A DNA stretch of 64,000 bases from Phycisphaerales bacterium. Its GTDB lineage: Bacteria; Planctomycetota; Phycisphaerae; UBA1845. This document shows, piece after piece, positions 9,474-18,792 of the stretch. Both the position numbers and the translations under genes were made by a program. The stretch's first letter is position 1. Each line of letters opens with the position of its first letter. The stretch lies in contig JADZBE010000027.1 of the NCBI GenBank assembly GCA_020852275.1, forward strand, positions 62,001 through 126,000, given 5' to 3'. The notes beneath the pieces are model-generated. The model ran no database searches. It was not told where the DNA came from and worked only from the letters and a program-made list of their open reading frames with translations.

Positions 9474-10529
9474 GTGGGTCTTTGGGACTGGTTGATGAGC
9501 GCGCTGGGCGCCGGCGAAGCGGCCTCGCCGCCGGCGTCTCGTTCTCCCCCGCCGAGCGCGCCGGTCGCATCCACAAACCGCACAGCCTCCACGCTCTTTG
9601 CGACCGCCGCGCTGGAGGATGAGCGCTGGTGGTCGCCCTCGAACGCCGCGTGTGCGGACGCGGTGTCGCCCGCGCGCCCCGATCTTTCACCTGAAGCCCG
9701 CGCTCTGGAAAACCTGCTGGTTTCTCACTTTGACGGGCACGACCTCGCCCTGCCCGCGATGCCCGCGGCGCCGGACCAGGTGATGCGCGCCCTGCGCCGC
9801 AACGATGGCGATCTGCTCGAAGCCGCGCACATCATCGGCGAGGACCAGGTGCTCACGGCCGCGGTCCTGCGCACGGTCAATTCCCCGTTCTACCGGGGCG
9901 AGCGGGAGATCACGGCGGTGCGCGCGGCGGTGACGCGTCTGGGCACGCGCGCGCTGCGCACGCTGATGATGCACCAGGCGCTGCAGGCGGCGACGTTTCA
10001 GAGCAAGGGCGCGGACCCCGCGCGGGCGAACACGCTCTGGGAGCGGGCGCGTGCCGGCGCCTGGATCATGCAGGAGCTGGCGCGCTTCACCGGGCTGGAC
10101 GAGGAAGAGGCGTTTCTCATCGGGCTGCTGCACGACATCGGCAACGTCGTCGTGCTGCGCATCGTGGCCGCGGAGCGCGTCAAGACCAAGGCCCGGATCA
10201 CGGACGAGGAGTTCGAGTATCTCTGCCGCCAGTGCCACCAGGAGTTCGGCGAGCTGATTGCCGCGTCGTGGAAACTGCCGCAGCGCCTGCAGGCGCTCAT
10301 CCGCGACCACCACACCGCGCCCGAGCCGAACGAGCCGCTGGCGCCGCAACGCTGGACGCTGATGCTCTGCGACGACATCCTCTCACTGCTTCGATTCTCC
10401 CCCGGGCCGCCGCGCGACTTGCTGGCTTCATCGCCCGTGGCCGCGCTGCAACTGGGGAGCGGCGAGGAGTTCATCGAGTTCCTCCGCGGTCTGCCGGAGT
10501 TCCTCGACGACGCCCTGAGCGTCATGTAG
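9474..10529 (+). CDS. HDOD domain protein
   Basis: GTG start after AGGAGAA; LPAMPAAPDQVMRALRRNDGDLLEAAHIIGEDQVLTAAVLRTVNSPFY...AVTRLGTRALRTLMMHQAL...FLIGLLHDIGNVVVLRI. Confidence 0.88.
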   Translation: MGLWDWLMSALGAGEAASPPASRSPPPSAPVASTNRTASTLFATAALEDERWWSPSNAACADAVSPARPDLSPEARALENLLVSHFDGHDLALPAMPAAPDQVMRALRRNDGDLLEAAHIIGEDQVLTAAVLRTVNSPFYRGEREITAVRAAVTRLGTRALRTLMMHQALQAATFQSKGADPARANTLWERARAGAWIMQELARFTGLDEEEAFLIGLLHDIGNVVVLRIVAAERVKTKARITDEEFEYLCRQCHQEFGELIAASWKLPQRLQALIRDHHTAPEPNEPLAPQRWTLMLCDDILSLLRFSPGPPRDLLASSPVAALQLGSGEEFIEFLRGLPEFLDDALSVM

Positions 10530-10687
10530 GGCGTTCTCGCATCCTTTGGATACGTGCCCCGGGACCATTCTCGCCCGCAATTCTCCGTTGTCTGGAACGC
10601 CGCTTGCAGGGAATGCAGCGCAATCCAGCCGCCTCCGCGCGTGCGGACCGAGGCCGGGGACGTTTGCATTTCGCGGGGAGAGCCGTC

Positions 10688-12091
10688 ATGTCGGTCACAC
10701 GTCATCACAAGCTTGTCATCGTGGGCGCCGCCGGGCGCGATTTCCACGACTTCAACGTGTTCTGGAAACACCGCGACGACGTCGAGGTCATCGCCTTCAC
10801 CGCGGCGCAGATTCCCAACATCGCCGACCGCGTCTATCCCCCGCAGCTTGCCGGACCGCGCTATCCGCGCGGCATCCCCATCCGCCCGGAGGAGGATCTC
10901 GAATCGCTGATCCGCGAGCACGGTGTCACGGATGTGGCACTCGCCTACTCCGACCTGAGCTACGACGACGTGATGCACAAGGCCGCACGGGCGCAGGCGG
11001 CGGGCGCGGACTTCTGCCTGCTGGGGTGGGAGCACACGATGCTGCAGTCGGTCAAGCCGGTCATCGCCGTCTGCGCCGTGCGCACCGGTTGCGGCAAGAG
11101 CCAGACGACGCGCCGCATCACCGGTTACCTGCGCAGCGCGGGACATCGCGTGGCCGTCGTGCGCCATCCGATGCCTTACGGCGACCTCTCGCGCCAGGTC
11201 TGCCAGCGGTTCGCGGAATTGGCGGACCTTGATCGGCACGAGTGCACCATCGAGGAGCGGGAGGAGTACGAGCCGCACATTCGCGCCGGGACGCTGGTGT
11301 TCGCCGGCGTGGACTACGAGCGCATTCTGCGGGAGGCGGAGAAGGAGGCGGACGTCGTCCTGTGGGACGGCGGCAACAACGACCTGTCGTTCTACCGCGC
11401 CGACCTGTACATCACGGTGACGGATCCGCTGCGCGCCGGGCATGAGCTGCGCTACTACCCCGGGGAGACCAACCTGCGCCTGGCGGACGTCGTCATCATC
11501 AACAAGGTGGACAGCAGCCGTCCCGAAGACGTCGCCACCGTGCGCGAGGACATCGCCCGCGTCAACCCGAGAGCGACGGTGATGGAAGCGGAATCGCCGG
11601 TCATGGTCGCCGAGCCGGATGCGGTGCGGGGGCGGCGCGTGCTGGCGGTGGAGGACGGTCCGACGGTGACGCACGGCGGGATGAAGTTCGGCGCGGCGCA
11701 CGTGGCCGCCCGGCGTCTGGGCGCGCGGCAGATTGTCGATCCGCGCCCGTTCGCGGCCGGCTCGATCCGCGAGACGTTTGAGAAGTTCCCGCACCTGACG
11801 GACGTGCTGCCGGCCATGGGCTACGGCAGTCGGCAGGTGCACGAGCTTGAGGCGACCATTAACGCGGTGGACTGCGACACGGTGCTGGTGGGCACGCCGA
11901 TCGACCTGACGCGCCTGCTGAAGCTCAACAAGCCGGCGGTGCGCGTCCGCTACGAGCTGGCGGAGCGCGACCCGGCGAAGCTGCGCGGTCTGGTGCTGAG
12001 CGTCATGAAGCGCGACGCGTCGCTGCGGCAGGATGGCGCTTCGGAAGAGGGGAGCGGACCGCTTGCGGTGCCGCAGGCCGTCCACCGGTGA
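10688..12091 (+). CDS. Cyclic 2,3-diphosphoglycerate synthetase-like GTPase
   Basis: ATG at 10688 after GGGGAGAG; HKLVIVGAAGRDFHDFNVFWKHRDDVEVIAFTAAQIPNIADRVYPPQLAGPRYPRGIPI, P-loop-like AVRTGCGKSQTTRRI, DVVLWDGGNNDLSFYRADLYITVTDP, VIINKVDSS. Confidence 0.8.
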   Translation: MSVTRHHKLVIVGAAGRDFHDFNVFWKHRDDVEVIAFTAAQIPNIADRVYPPQLAGPRYPRGIPIRPEEDLESLIREHGVTDVALAYSDLSYDDVMHKAARAQAAGADFCLLGWEHTMLQSVKPVIAVCAVRTGCGKSQTTRRITGYLRSAGHRVAVVRHPMPYGDLSRQVCQRFAELADLDRHECTIEEREEYEPHIRAGTLVFAGVDYERILREAEKEADVVLWDGGNNDLSFYRADLYITVTDPLRAGHELRYYPGETNLRLADVVIINKVDSSRPEDVATVREDIARVNPRATVMEAESPVMVAEPDAVRGRRVLAVEDGPTVTHGGMKFGAAHVAARRLGARQIVDPRPFAAGSIRETFEKFPHLTDVLPAMGYGSRQVHELEATINAVDCDTVLVGTPIDLTRLLKLNKPAVRVRYELAERDPAKLRGLVLSVMKRDASLRQDGASEEGSGPLAVPQAVHR

Positions 12092-12125
12092 GGCGCCGGC
12101 GCCGCAGCGACGGAGCGCGGACCTG

Positions 12126-13934
12126 TCAGGCTGGAAGGTCGCCTTCGCGCGAGCCTGACGCCGCTGGCGAACCGAAAACCGCCAGCGAGGCGATCGACGT
12201 GAAGTTCCCCGTCCCGCCGGCGCGCCCGATGATGCGGACGGCACGCGCCTCCACGGCGGGGAATCGGATTTCGTACTGCACCCAAGGCGCGTGGCGGAGC
12301 GGCTGATCGCCGGGCGGACACGACGGTGACCATGTCGCATCAGCAACGACCCTCCATTCCTCGCGCACTTTGGGCGCGCCCCTCATGGATCGATCCCCAA
12401 CCTCCGGCGCCTCCGCGAGCACCTCGATCCGCGGATCAGCAAACCAGCCGCCCACTTCCTCAAGCGTCCCCACGCGAAAGACCACGGCCTCGATGCGCAC
12501 CGGGTGCGGCCATTCGTAGCCGTAGAAATGCTCCGTATCCTGCGGGCCGAATCCGTAGAACGACCGCGGCGCGGCGCAAGCAGGCGGAGGCCAGCAGGGC
12601 TCGGGCGCCTGCCGGTGGATCACATCCACACCGTCGGCCAGCAGCGCGCGCGGCGCGAAGACGATGATGCGCTCCAAAGCCGCTTCGTCGAGCCGCCGGC
12701 AGTGAGCCAGGATGCCCGACGCGCTACGGGTGAGATTCTCGCGCTCGCCGCAGCGCAGCGCGTAGCAGACCGCGTCCTTTTCTGAGGGAGCAACGAAGTT
12801 CGCATCCGCGTTGATGACCAGCCACGGTTCGCCTGACCGATCTTCGAGTCGCCCGCCGGCGCGGAGCACCGTGGCCACGCCCTGTTCGGCGATGCGCCGC
12901 GACTGGTCGGCGAGGCTCGCGTCGGGCAGGTCGTGGCGCGTGCGGTTGTGGTAGCGGTCGTTGAGCGGCTGATCCCACCGGCGCTCCGGCAGCGGAAAGA
13001 GCAGCTCGTCGGGGATGCCTTCCACGCCCACGAGCATCGCCACGAGGCCGCACATCGTCGCCGCCTGGTTGTCCGTGTCGAAGCCGATGCGGCAGCACAT
13101 TTCCAGCGTGCGCCGGAAGTCGCCGCCGCCGTAGAGCAGCGCGAGAATGCCGGCGGCCGCGTTGAGGTTTGCGTTCCAGATCGTCTTCGTGGCGGGGTCT
13201 TCCTCGTGGAAATAGGTCTGGCATACCTGGCGGCGCGCGGCGCACCAGTCGTCCGGATGCGCGGCGTGCAGCTCGCGCAAGTGACGCACCGTTCGCGCAA
13301 ATCGACCGTCTTGAGGCAAGAACGCGCCCGCCAGATCGACAAGACCGGCGACGTCGTTCTCGAAGAAGGCCGCGGCGTACATCACGCCGTAGTGGATGGT
13401 CGGCTCGATGCCCCACCCGTCGGCCATGACGCGCGCTGCCCAGGCGCTGCGGTCCGCGGCATGGCGCAGCATTCCCGGCGCGGTGACGCCCCAGATCTCG
13501 TTGACGAGCTGCGCATCGATCTGAAACCAGTGCGGGCTGACGCCCTGCCGACCCGTCGCCGGCGGGCGCAGACCGTGGTGCATCAGCCCCAGCGCCGCGC
13601 GGTTGGCCACCCACACGTGGCTGCGCACGTGGTGCATCCATCGCCGCGCCAGCTCTTCGCACGTGACGTCGCGCGAGCCTCCCTGCTCGTCTTTCGCGGC
13701 CTCCATCGCCAGCAAATACATGTACTCGACGTCCGTGTCGTCGTCGGAGAACGCCCCGTCGGCCTGGCGGATGAGGTCCAGGACCCAGGGCGCCCAGACG
13801 GGATCCTGGCCGTGCGGCATCGGCTCGTCGATGAACAGATTCTCGTAACCCAGGCCGAACATGTTGCCCACGCACTGCCCGATCCACGAGGCGTGAACCT
13901 TGCGAGCGTACTCGGACATCGGGATGGAGAGCAT
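12126..13934 (-). CDS. ADP-ribosylglycohydrolase-family-like protein with C-terminal accessory domain
   Basis: ASWIGQCVGNMFGLGYENL, FSDDDTDVEYMYLLA, GGGDFRRTLEMCCRIGFDTDNQAATMCGLVAMLVG. Start uncertain (13979/13934/13919). Confidence 0.72.
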   Translation of the reverse strand: MLSIPMSEYARKVHASWIGQCVGNMFGLGYENLFIDEPMPHGQDPVWAPWVLDLIRQADGAFSDDDTDVEYMYLLAMEAAKDEQGGSRDVTCEELARRWMHHVRSHVWVANRAALGLMHHGLRPPATGRQGVSPHWFQIDAQLVNEIWGVTAPGMLRHAADRSAWAARVMADGWGIEPTIHYGVMYAAAFFENDVAGLVDLAGAFLPQDGRFARTVRHLRELHAAHPDDWCAARRQVCQTYFHEEDPATKTIWNANLNAAAGILALLYGGGDFRRTLEMCCRIGFDTDNQAATMCGLVAMLVGVEGIPDELLFPLPERRWDQPLNDRYHNRTRHDLPDASLADQSRRIAEQGVATVLRAGGRLEDRSGEPWLVINADANFVAPSEKDAVCYALRCGERENLTRSASGILAHCRRLDEAALERIIVFAPRALLADGVDVIHRQAPEPCWPPPACAAPRSFYGFGPQDTEHFYGYEWPHPVRIEAVVFRVGTLEEVGGWFADPRIEVLAEAPEVGDRSMRGAPKVREEWRVVADATWSPSCPPGDQPLRHAPWVQYEIRFPAVEARAVRIIGRAGGTGNFTSIASLAVFGSPAASGSREGDLPA

Positions 13935-14218
13935 GGACACGGGTGATCTTCGATGCAACGCTGGTGACGCGTTCTGCACACGCAGGCGACGCCGAAGAAG
14001 CGACGTTTCTTCGGACGCAGGCCGTTCGTCAAGCCCCGGCGGCTGGTGCAGAACTCACGAACCGGCGCGGGCGTCGTCACCCCCGCGCACCCGTCGTCAC
14101 CCCCGCGCAGGCGGGGGTCCAGAACGCACTGCCACGCCGCTGGATGCCCGCCTGCGCGAGAATGACGATTCGTGCCATTCGACGTGCGCGGCCATGAGGT
14201 TCCAGCGAGCCTGACACA

Positions 14219-15592
14219 GTGGACGCATTTCGCCTGCGACGGTACATGCACCGCATGACCAGCGAGCAGGATCAAGCGTGGGTGCGTCGATTCCGCCGCG
14301 CGCTGCTGGCGTGGTACGACCGGCATCGGCGCGACCTGCCGTGGCGGCTCGATCCACCGATCGCTTACGCCACGCTCGTTTCGGAGTTCATGCTGCAGCA
14401 GACGCAGGTGGCGACGGTCATCCCCTACTTCGAACGCTTCATGCGGCGCTTCCCCACCGTGCATTCGCTCGCGCGGGCGAGGATCGGCTCCGTCCTGCCG
14501 TACTGGGCGGGGCTGGGCTATTACCGGCGATGCCACCATCTGCACGCTGCGGCCAGGACGATCGTGCGGGAGCATGGCGGATGCGTACCGCAAGATGTTG
14601 ATTCCCTGCGATCGCTGCCCGGAGTCGGAGCGTACACGGCCGGCGCGGTGGCGTCGATTGCGTTTGGGGTCCGCGCGCCCGCGGTGGACGGGAATGTGCG
14701 GCGCGTGCTGGCGCGGGTAACCGGTGCGCCTCATCGGACGATCTCGACCTCCGCAGGCCGTACCGGCTCAGCCCGCCCCGCCGCAGACCGCGCCGCCGAA
14801 GTTCGCCCCGCCGCGGACATGTTTGTCGCGCTGGCCGGCCGATTGGTTCCCCCGACGCGACCGGGTGACTTCAACCAGGCGCTCATGGAACTTGGCGCGA
14901 CGGTGTGCTCGCCCGGCAGGCCGCACTGTGCTTCATGCCCGGTGACGCGCTTGTGCGCTTTCGGGATGGCGCAAGCGCGTGGAGAAGCGCCGGCGCGCAG
15001 CGCAGCGCTGAGCGCACGCTGCGACCAATCTCACGGCTTGACGCGGGATCGTTCGCAACGGCTCAACTCCGACGCGGTTGGCAGGGTTCGCGTTCACCCA
15101 GCCTTTCGGAAGCCCCGCCCGATGCACCTCGTCTCGCTGGTAGTGCAGCGCGAGGGACTGTTCCTTTACGTGCAACGCCCGGTCGAGGGTCTGTGGGCGG
15201 GATTGTGGGAATGGCCCACGAGCGAGGTGCCCGACGGCATGTCTCCGCGCGCTTGCGCCGCGAAGCTTGCGCGCGAGCTTCTCGGCCCCGACGCGCGTGG
15301 GCTGTCGATCTTGGGCAGGGTTGGACATCAGCTCACGCACCGTGCGGTCACGATTCACGTGTTCGAGGTGGAAACCGACAATGCGCTGCGGACGCCTCGG
15401 CGCCGCACTCGAGCGACGGCTAATGGGGACAGCAGCGTTCAACACCCGTCGCGCGGGGGGCGATGGCGCGCGCTGGATGAACTCCCGGCGAGGCGTGCAC
15501 GCCAAGCCGCCTTGCCCATGTCGGCAGCCCAGCGCAAGGTTCAGGCCTTGTGGCTGCGTCATGCTTCGACGCAGGAATCCCGGCAGGCATGA
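14219..15592 (+). CDS. mutY: A/G-specific adenine glycosylase MutY with C-terminal NUDIX-like domain
   Basis: RDLPWRLDPPIAYATLVSEFMLQQTQVATVIPYFERFMRRFPT, LRSLPGVGAYTAGAVASIAFG, PAVDGNVRRVLAR, Fe-S Cys motif CSPGRPHCASCPVTRLC, GLWAGLWEWP. Alternative starts at 14246 and 14255. Confidence 0.92.
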   Translation: MDAFRLRRYMHRMTSEQDQAWVRRFRRALLAWYDRHRRDLPWRLDPPIAYATLVSEFMLQQTQVATVIPYFERFMRRFPTVHSLARARIGSVLPYWAGLGYYRRCHHLHAAARTIVREHGGCVPQDVDSLRSLPGVGAYTAGAVASIAFGVRAPAVDGNVRRVLARVTGAPHRTISTSAGRTGSARPAADRAAEVRPAADMFVALAGRLVPPTRPGDFNQALMELGATVCSPGRPHCASCPVTRLCAFGMAQARGEAPARSAALSARCDQSHGLTRDRSQRLNSDAVGRVRVHPAFRKPRPMHLVSLVVQREGLFLYVQRPVEGLWAGLWEWPTSEVPDGMSPRACAAKLARELLGPDARGLSILGRVGHQLTHRAVTIHVFEVETDNALRTPRRRTRATANGDSSVQHPSRGGRWRALDELPARRARQAALPMSAAQRKVQALWLRHASTQESRQA

Positions 15593-15601
15593 TCTGATAC
15601 G

Positions 15602-15643
15602 GCGCCGGCTGCGAAGCGCCGGCTGCGAAGCGCCGACTGCAAC
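15602..15643. repeat. 14-bp tandem repeat x3
   Basis: GCGCCGGCTGCGAA, GCGCCGGCTGCGAA, GCGCCGACTGCAAC. Confidence 0.85.
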
Positions 15644-15679
15644 GCGCGGGATGCTCGCGGCGCGAATCCTCCTGTGCGT

Positions 15680-15728
15680 AAAAACGAGGCACCGCTGGGG
15701 CCGGACGACTCCCCCGTCGGCCCCAGCG
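15680..15728 (-). terminator. Strong Rho-independent terminator downstream of small peptide gene
   Basis: On minus strand CGCTGGGGCCG...CGGCCCCAGCG, 11-bp stem, followed by TGCCTCGTTTTT. Confidence 0.85.
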
Positions 15729-15754
15729 GCGCGTCAGCGCGTCTTATCGACCCG

Positions 15755-15937
15755 CTACGGTGTGAACAGATTCACAAAAACGTCGAACAACCAGCCGATC
15801 AGGGTGTGGCCGGTTTCGACCACCATGCCCTGCCACTGGCTCGGCGTTTCACCGCCCGCCAGCGCGACGCCGGGAACCGCCAGCAACGCCAGCAGCACGG
15901 CGCCCATCCACAAACTACCCCTTTGCGTTTTCGCCAT
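15755..15937 (-). CDS. Small secreted peptide precursor, 60 aa
   Basis: MAKTQRGSLWMGAVLLALLAVPGVALA (signal peptide-like) then GGETPSQWQGMVVETGHTLIGWLFDVFVNLFTP; own terminator immediately downstream. Confidence 0.7.
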   Translation of the reverse strand: MAKTQRGSLWMGAVLLALLAVPGVALAGGETPSQWQGMVVETGHTLIGWLFDVFVNLFTP

Positions 15938-16070
15938 AGATGGCCTCCCTGAAAAGAAACACAACGCGCATCCGGATCCTCCCTGCTTTGGCGCAGGGAA
16001 TCTGCACACACCACGTGTTGCAGCGGGCTTTCCGCCTCGCAGCGACGGGCGACCTCGATCCGGAGAACTT

Positions 16071-17333
16071 CTACTTCGAGTCCACGACTCTCGCGGTCCG
16101 GATGATCTGCCAGCCCAGACGCCGGAAGAGCGGGAACTGTCCCACCGCTCCGGTGATCAGGCGCAGGTCTTCTTCATCTATCACGTAATCCAGGTCGTAG
16201 TTCGCGCGGTCCTTCAGCGCCAAGTGGACCTTGTACTCCATGTTGAGCACGCGCTCGCGAATGACCCAGTTGTTAAGCCGGTTGGCGATCTCCAGCCCCT
16301 TGTTCGTCAGCACGGCAATCGCCCGCTGCTGCTCGCGCCCCTGCAGGTGACGCAGCGCCAAGTTCGCCCCGAAAATGCACCACCAGCCGTGGCTTTCCAG
16401 CATGTCGCCGACGGGCAGCGCGTCGGCCTCGTCGAGCTTGGTCATGATCTGCGAGACGACGTCCTGCGCGCTGCGCTGCCCCAGCGCGACCTCCGCTTCG
16501 AGCAGGCCGCCGTGACAGGTGTGTGCGATGCTGGAAGTCTGCTCGTCGCCGAATTCGGTGTGCAGACGGGAGAAGATGTCGCTGGCGCTTTGCAGGTCCG
16601 CCCGCGCGCTTTCCGCGTAGGGCAGCGCGTCCTCCAGCGGAAACTGGAGCATCCGCAGGGAAATGTGACCGCGCACGTAGTAGGCAAAGCCTTGCGTACC
16701 CACGTCGCGCCGGCCCGTCGGAGGATGCTCCGTGTACCAGTCGAGCACGAGCTGGGCGATGCCCCGCGCCTCGGTGATCTCGCCCTGCACGAGCAGCTCA
16801 TACGCCAAGTTTGATTCAAGCATCAGCCGCAGACTGTCCGACAGCGGAACCTGCCGCAGCCCCTTGCGCAGCATCTCCAGCGACTTGTGCGACTGACCGA
16901 GAAGATCCCAGGCGCCGGCCTGTCGCTGGCAGGCAAGCGCCCGCTGCTCCGCCGTCAGCGCGGCCACGAAGGCGCGCTGACTGATCTCGAGCATCCGGCG
17001 GTAGTCGGCGGCGCGGAACGCCTCCATCGCCACCGCGTCGAGCGCCTCGAACGCCGCCTCGTCGTCGCTAGGCTCGATCTCTGAATCATCGAACCAAATG
17101 AAATCCACGACCGCCTCGATGGGCCACTCGAGAATCTGCGCCAGACCGATGACGAAATCGAGCTTGGGGTTGCCGCCCTCGGGGTAGAGCTTGGTGACGT
17201 GACGATCCAGCGCGTCGGCGAGCTGCTTCTTCGACCAGCCGCGATAATGCAGCGCCAAGTCGATCAGCTTGTGCAGACGCTGCTCGCGCTGCTCGGCAGT
17301 GCAGGTTACGGCCCCGAGTTCCATGACGCGCAT
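16071..17333 (-). CDS. XRE-type HTH plus TPR-like helical repeat transcriptional regulator
   Basis: N-terminal HTH LIDLALHYRGWSKKQLADALDRHVTKLYPEGGNPKLDFVIGLAQILEWPIEAVVDFI, then about 330 aa of helical repeats (YRRMLEISQRAFVAAL, AGAWDLLGQSHKSLEMLRKGL, LESNLAYELLVQGEITEARGIAQLVLDWY). Confidence 0.75.
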   Translation of the reverse strand: MRVMELGAVTCTAEQREQRLHKLIDLALHYRGWSKKQLADALDRHVTKLYPEGGNPKLDFVIGLAQILEWPIEAVVDFIWFDDSEIEPSDDEAAFEALDAVAMEAFRAADYRRMLEISQRAFVAALTAEQRALACQRQAGAWDLLGQSHKSLEMLRKGLRQVPLSDSLRLMLESNLAYELLVQGEITEARGIAQLVLDWYTEHPPTGRRDVGTQGFAYYVRGHISLRMLQFPLEDALPYAESARADLQSASDIFSRLHTEFGDEQTSSIAHTCHGGLLEAEVALGQRSAQDVVSQIMTKLDEADALPVGDMLESHGWWCIFGANLALRHLQGREQQRAIAVLTNKGLEIANRLNNWVIRERVLNMEYKVHLALKDRANYDLDYVIDEEDLRLITGAVGQFPLFRRLGWQIIRTARVVDSK

Positions 17334-17781
17334 TCCCGTAAGTCGCAGGTCGGGGCAGGCACGCAACCCGAACCGCCGACAGGCACGGCTCATCCCGGCA
17401 CGCCCGACAAGATCAGTATACAGCGCCGCCGCGCCGAGCCGATCGAACAAACCTTTTTTACTGCAAAAAACCGGTACCGATGCGCGCGGGGGGACTTCTC
17501 CCTACGTTCGATCTGACGAATCAGTCCCGTCGGAGAAGAGCGCGACGCGCCGCAGATGACACTGATCGCGCGCTTGCACGTACCCTGAACATCGCGTCCT
17601 TCCTAGATTGACGTTGAACGACTCGCCAACGCTTCTCCCGCTTCCACTCTGCGCATTGCTTACGTTGCCGGCATCGAGCGTCGTCGCGGATGGCGCGGGG
17701 TCGCGGCACCAGCGTCCACCGAGTGGGCAACATGGGCCCGCGCAGGTTGAAATCCTTTGGCGTCGCGGTCAAAGTCGGCGC

Positions 17782-18606
17782 ATGAGCCTTTCAGCGCCGC
17801 TGCTTTCGGTGCGCGATCTGGTCGTGCGGCACGCGCGCGAGCGGTGTTGGTTGGGCGCGCCATCCGCTCGAACGATGGTGGATCACGTCTCATTCGACAT
17901 CTTCCCTGGCAACAGCCTGGCGCTGGTCGGCGAAAGCGGGTGCGGGAAGACGACGCTGGCGCGAACGGTTCTGCGGCTCACGCCGGCTTCCTGCGGAGAA
18001 GTTCGCTTCGCAGGCCGGGATGTGCTGCGCATGGCCGGACCCGAACTGGCTGCGTATCGGCGCAGCGTGCAGATGGTCTTTCAGGATCCTGCCGGGAGCC
18101 TGAATCCCCGGCTGCGCGTGGCGGACCTGGTGACCGAGCCGCTGCTTATCCACGGTCTGGTCCCGCGCCGGGAACGAAGGCGAACGACACTGCGGCTTCT
18201 GGAGCAGGTGGGACTGGGCACGGCGCACGCGGATCGATATCCGCATGAACTGTCCGGCGGGCAGCGGCAGCGCGTGGGGATTGCCCGCGCGCTGGCGCCC
18301 GTGCCCCGTTTGCTCATCTGCGACGAACCCACCAGCGCGCTGGACGTCTCCGTCCAAGCCGAGGTGCTCAATCTGCTTGCCGACCTCCGCGCCGGGCTGG
18401 GGCTGACCTGCCTGTTCATCACGCACAACCTGGCCGTGGTTCGCACCATCTGCGATGCCGTGGCCGTCATGCACGAGGGGAAGATCGTGGAGACGGGATC
18501 CACGAGCAGAATCTTCACCGACCCCAGGCACGCCTGCACCCGCGCCCTGCTCGACGCCGTTCCCGCGCCCGATCCGCCGTCGCGGGCGTCGTCACCAGCG
18601 GCGTGA
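17782..18606 (+). CDS. ABC transporter ATP-binding protein, Dpp/Opp F-like
   Basis: GESGCGKTTLARTVLRL Walker A, VQMVFQDPAGSLNPR, LSGGQRQRVGIARAL, LLICDEPTSALDVSVQAEVLNLL. Confidence 0.9.
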   Translation: MSLSAPLLSVRDLVVRHARERCWLGAPSARTMVDHVSFDIFPGNSLALVGESGCGKTTLARTVLRLTPASCGEVRFAGRDVLRMAGPELAAYRRSVQMVFQDPAGSLNPRLRVADLVTEPLLIHGLVPRRERRRTTLRLLEQVGLGTAHADRYPHELSGGQRQRVGIARALAPVPRLLICDEPTSALDVSVQAEVLNLLADLRAGLGLTCLFITHNLAVVRTICDAVAVMHEGKIVETGSTSRIFTDPRHACTRALLDAVPAPDPPSRASSPAA

Positions 18607-18792
18607 ACGCTCTGTGGCCCGATTTCGACGCGTCCCGCCGGCGGTGGATGTCGCGTGGCAGGCCGGGGCACACTGCCGGCGGTCGCGCAAGAGCTGCGCC
18701 CAAGTCGCGTCGGGACTTGACCGATACTCACCTCGACGGGCCCGGCGCCCTTTCGCCGAGCCGTCGCGCTGGGCAAGCCTGGGAGACGCACC

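Noticed and set aside
9998-12346. 782-aa minus-strand ORF
   Set aside because: Antisense to the HDOD and cDPG synthetase-like genes; His/Arg/Val-rich composition typical of the opposite frame of GC-rich coding DNA.
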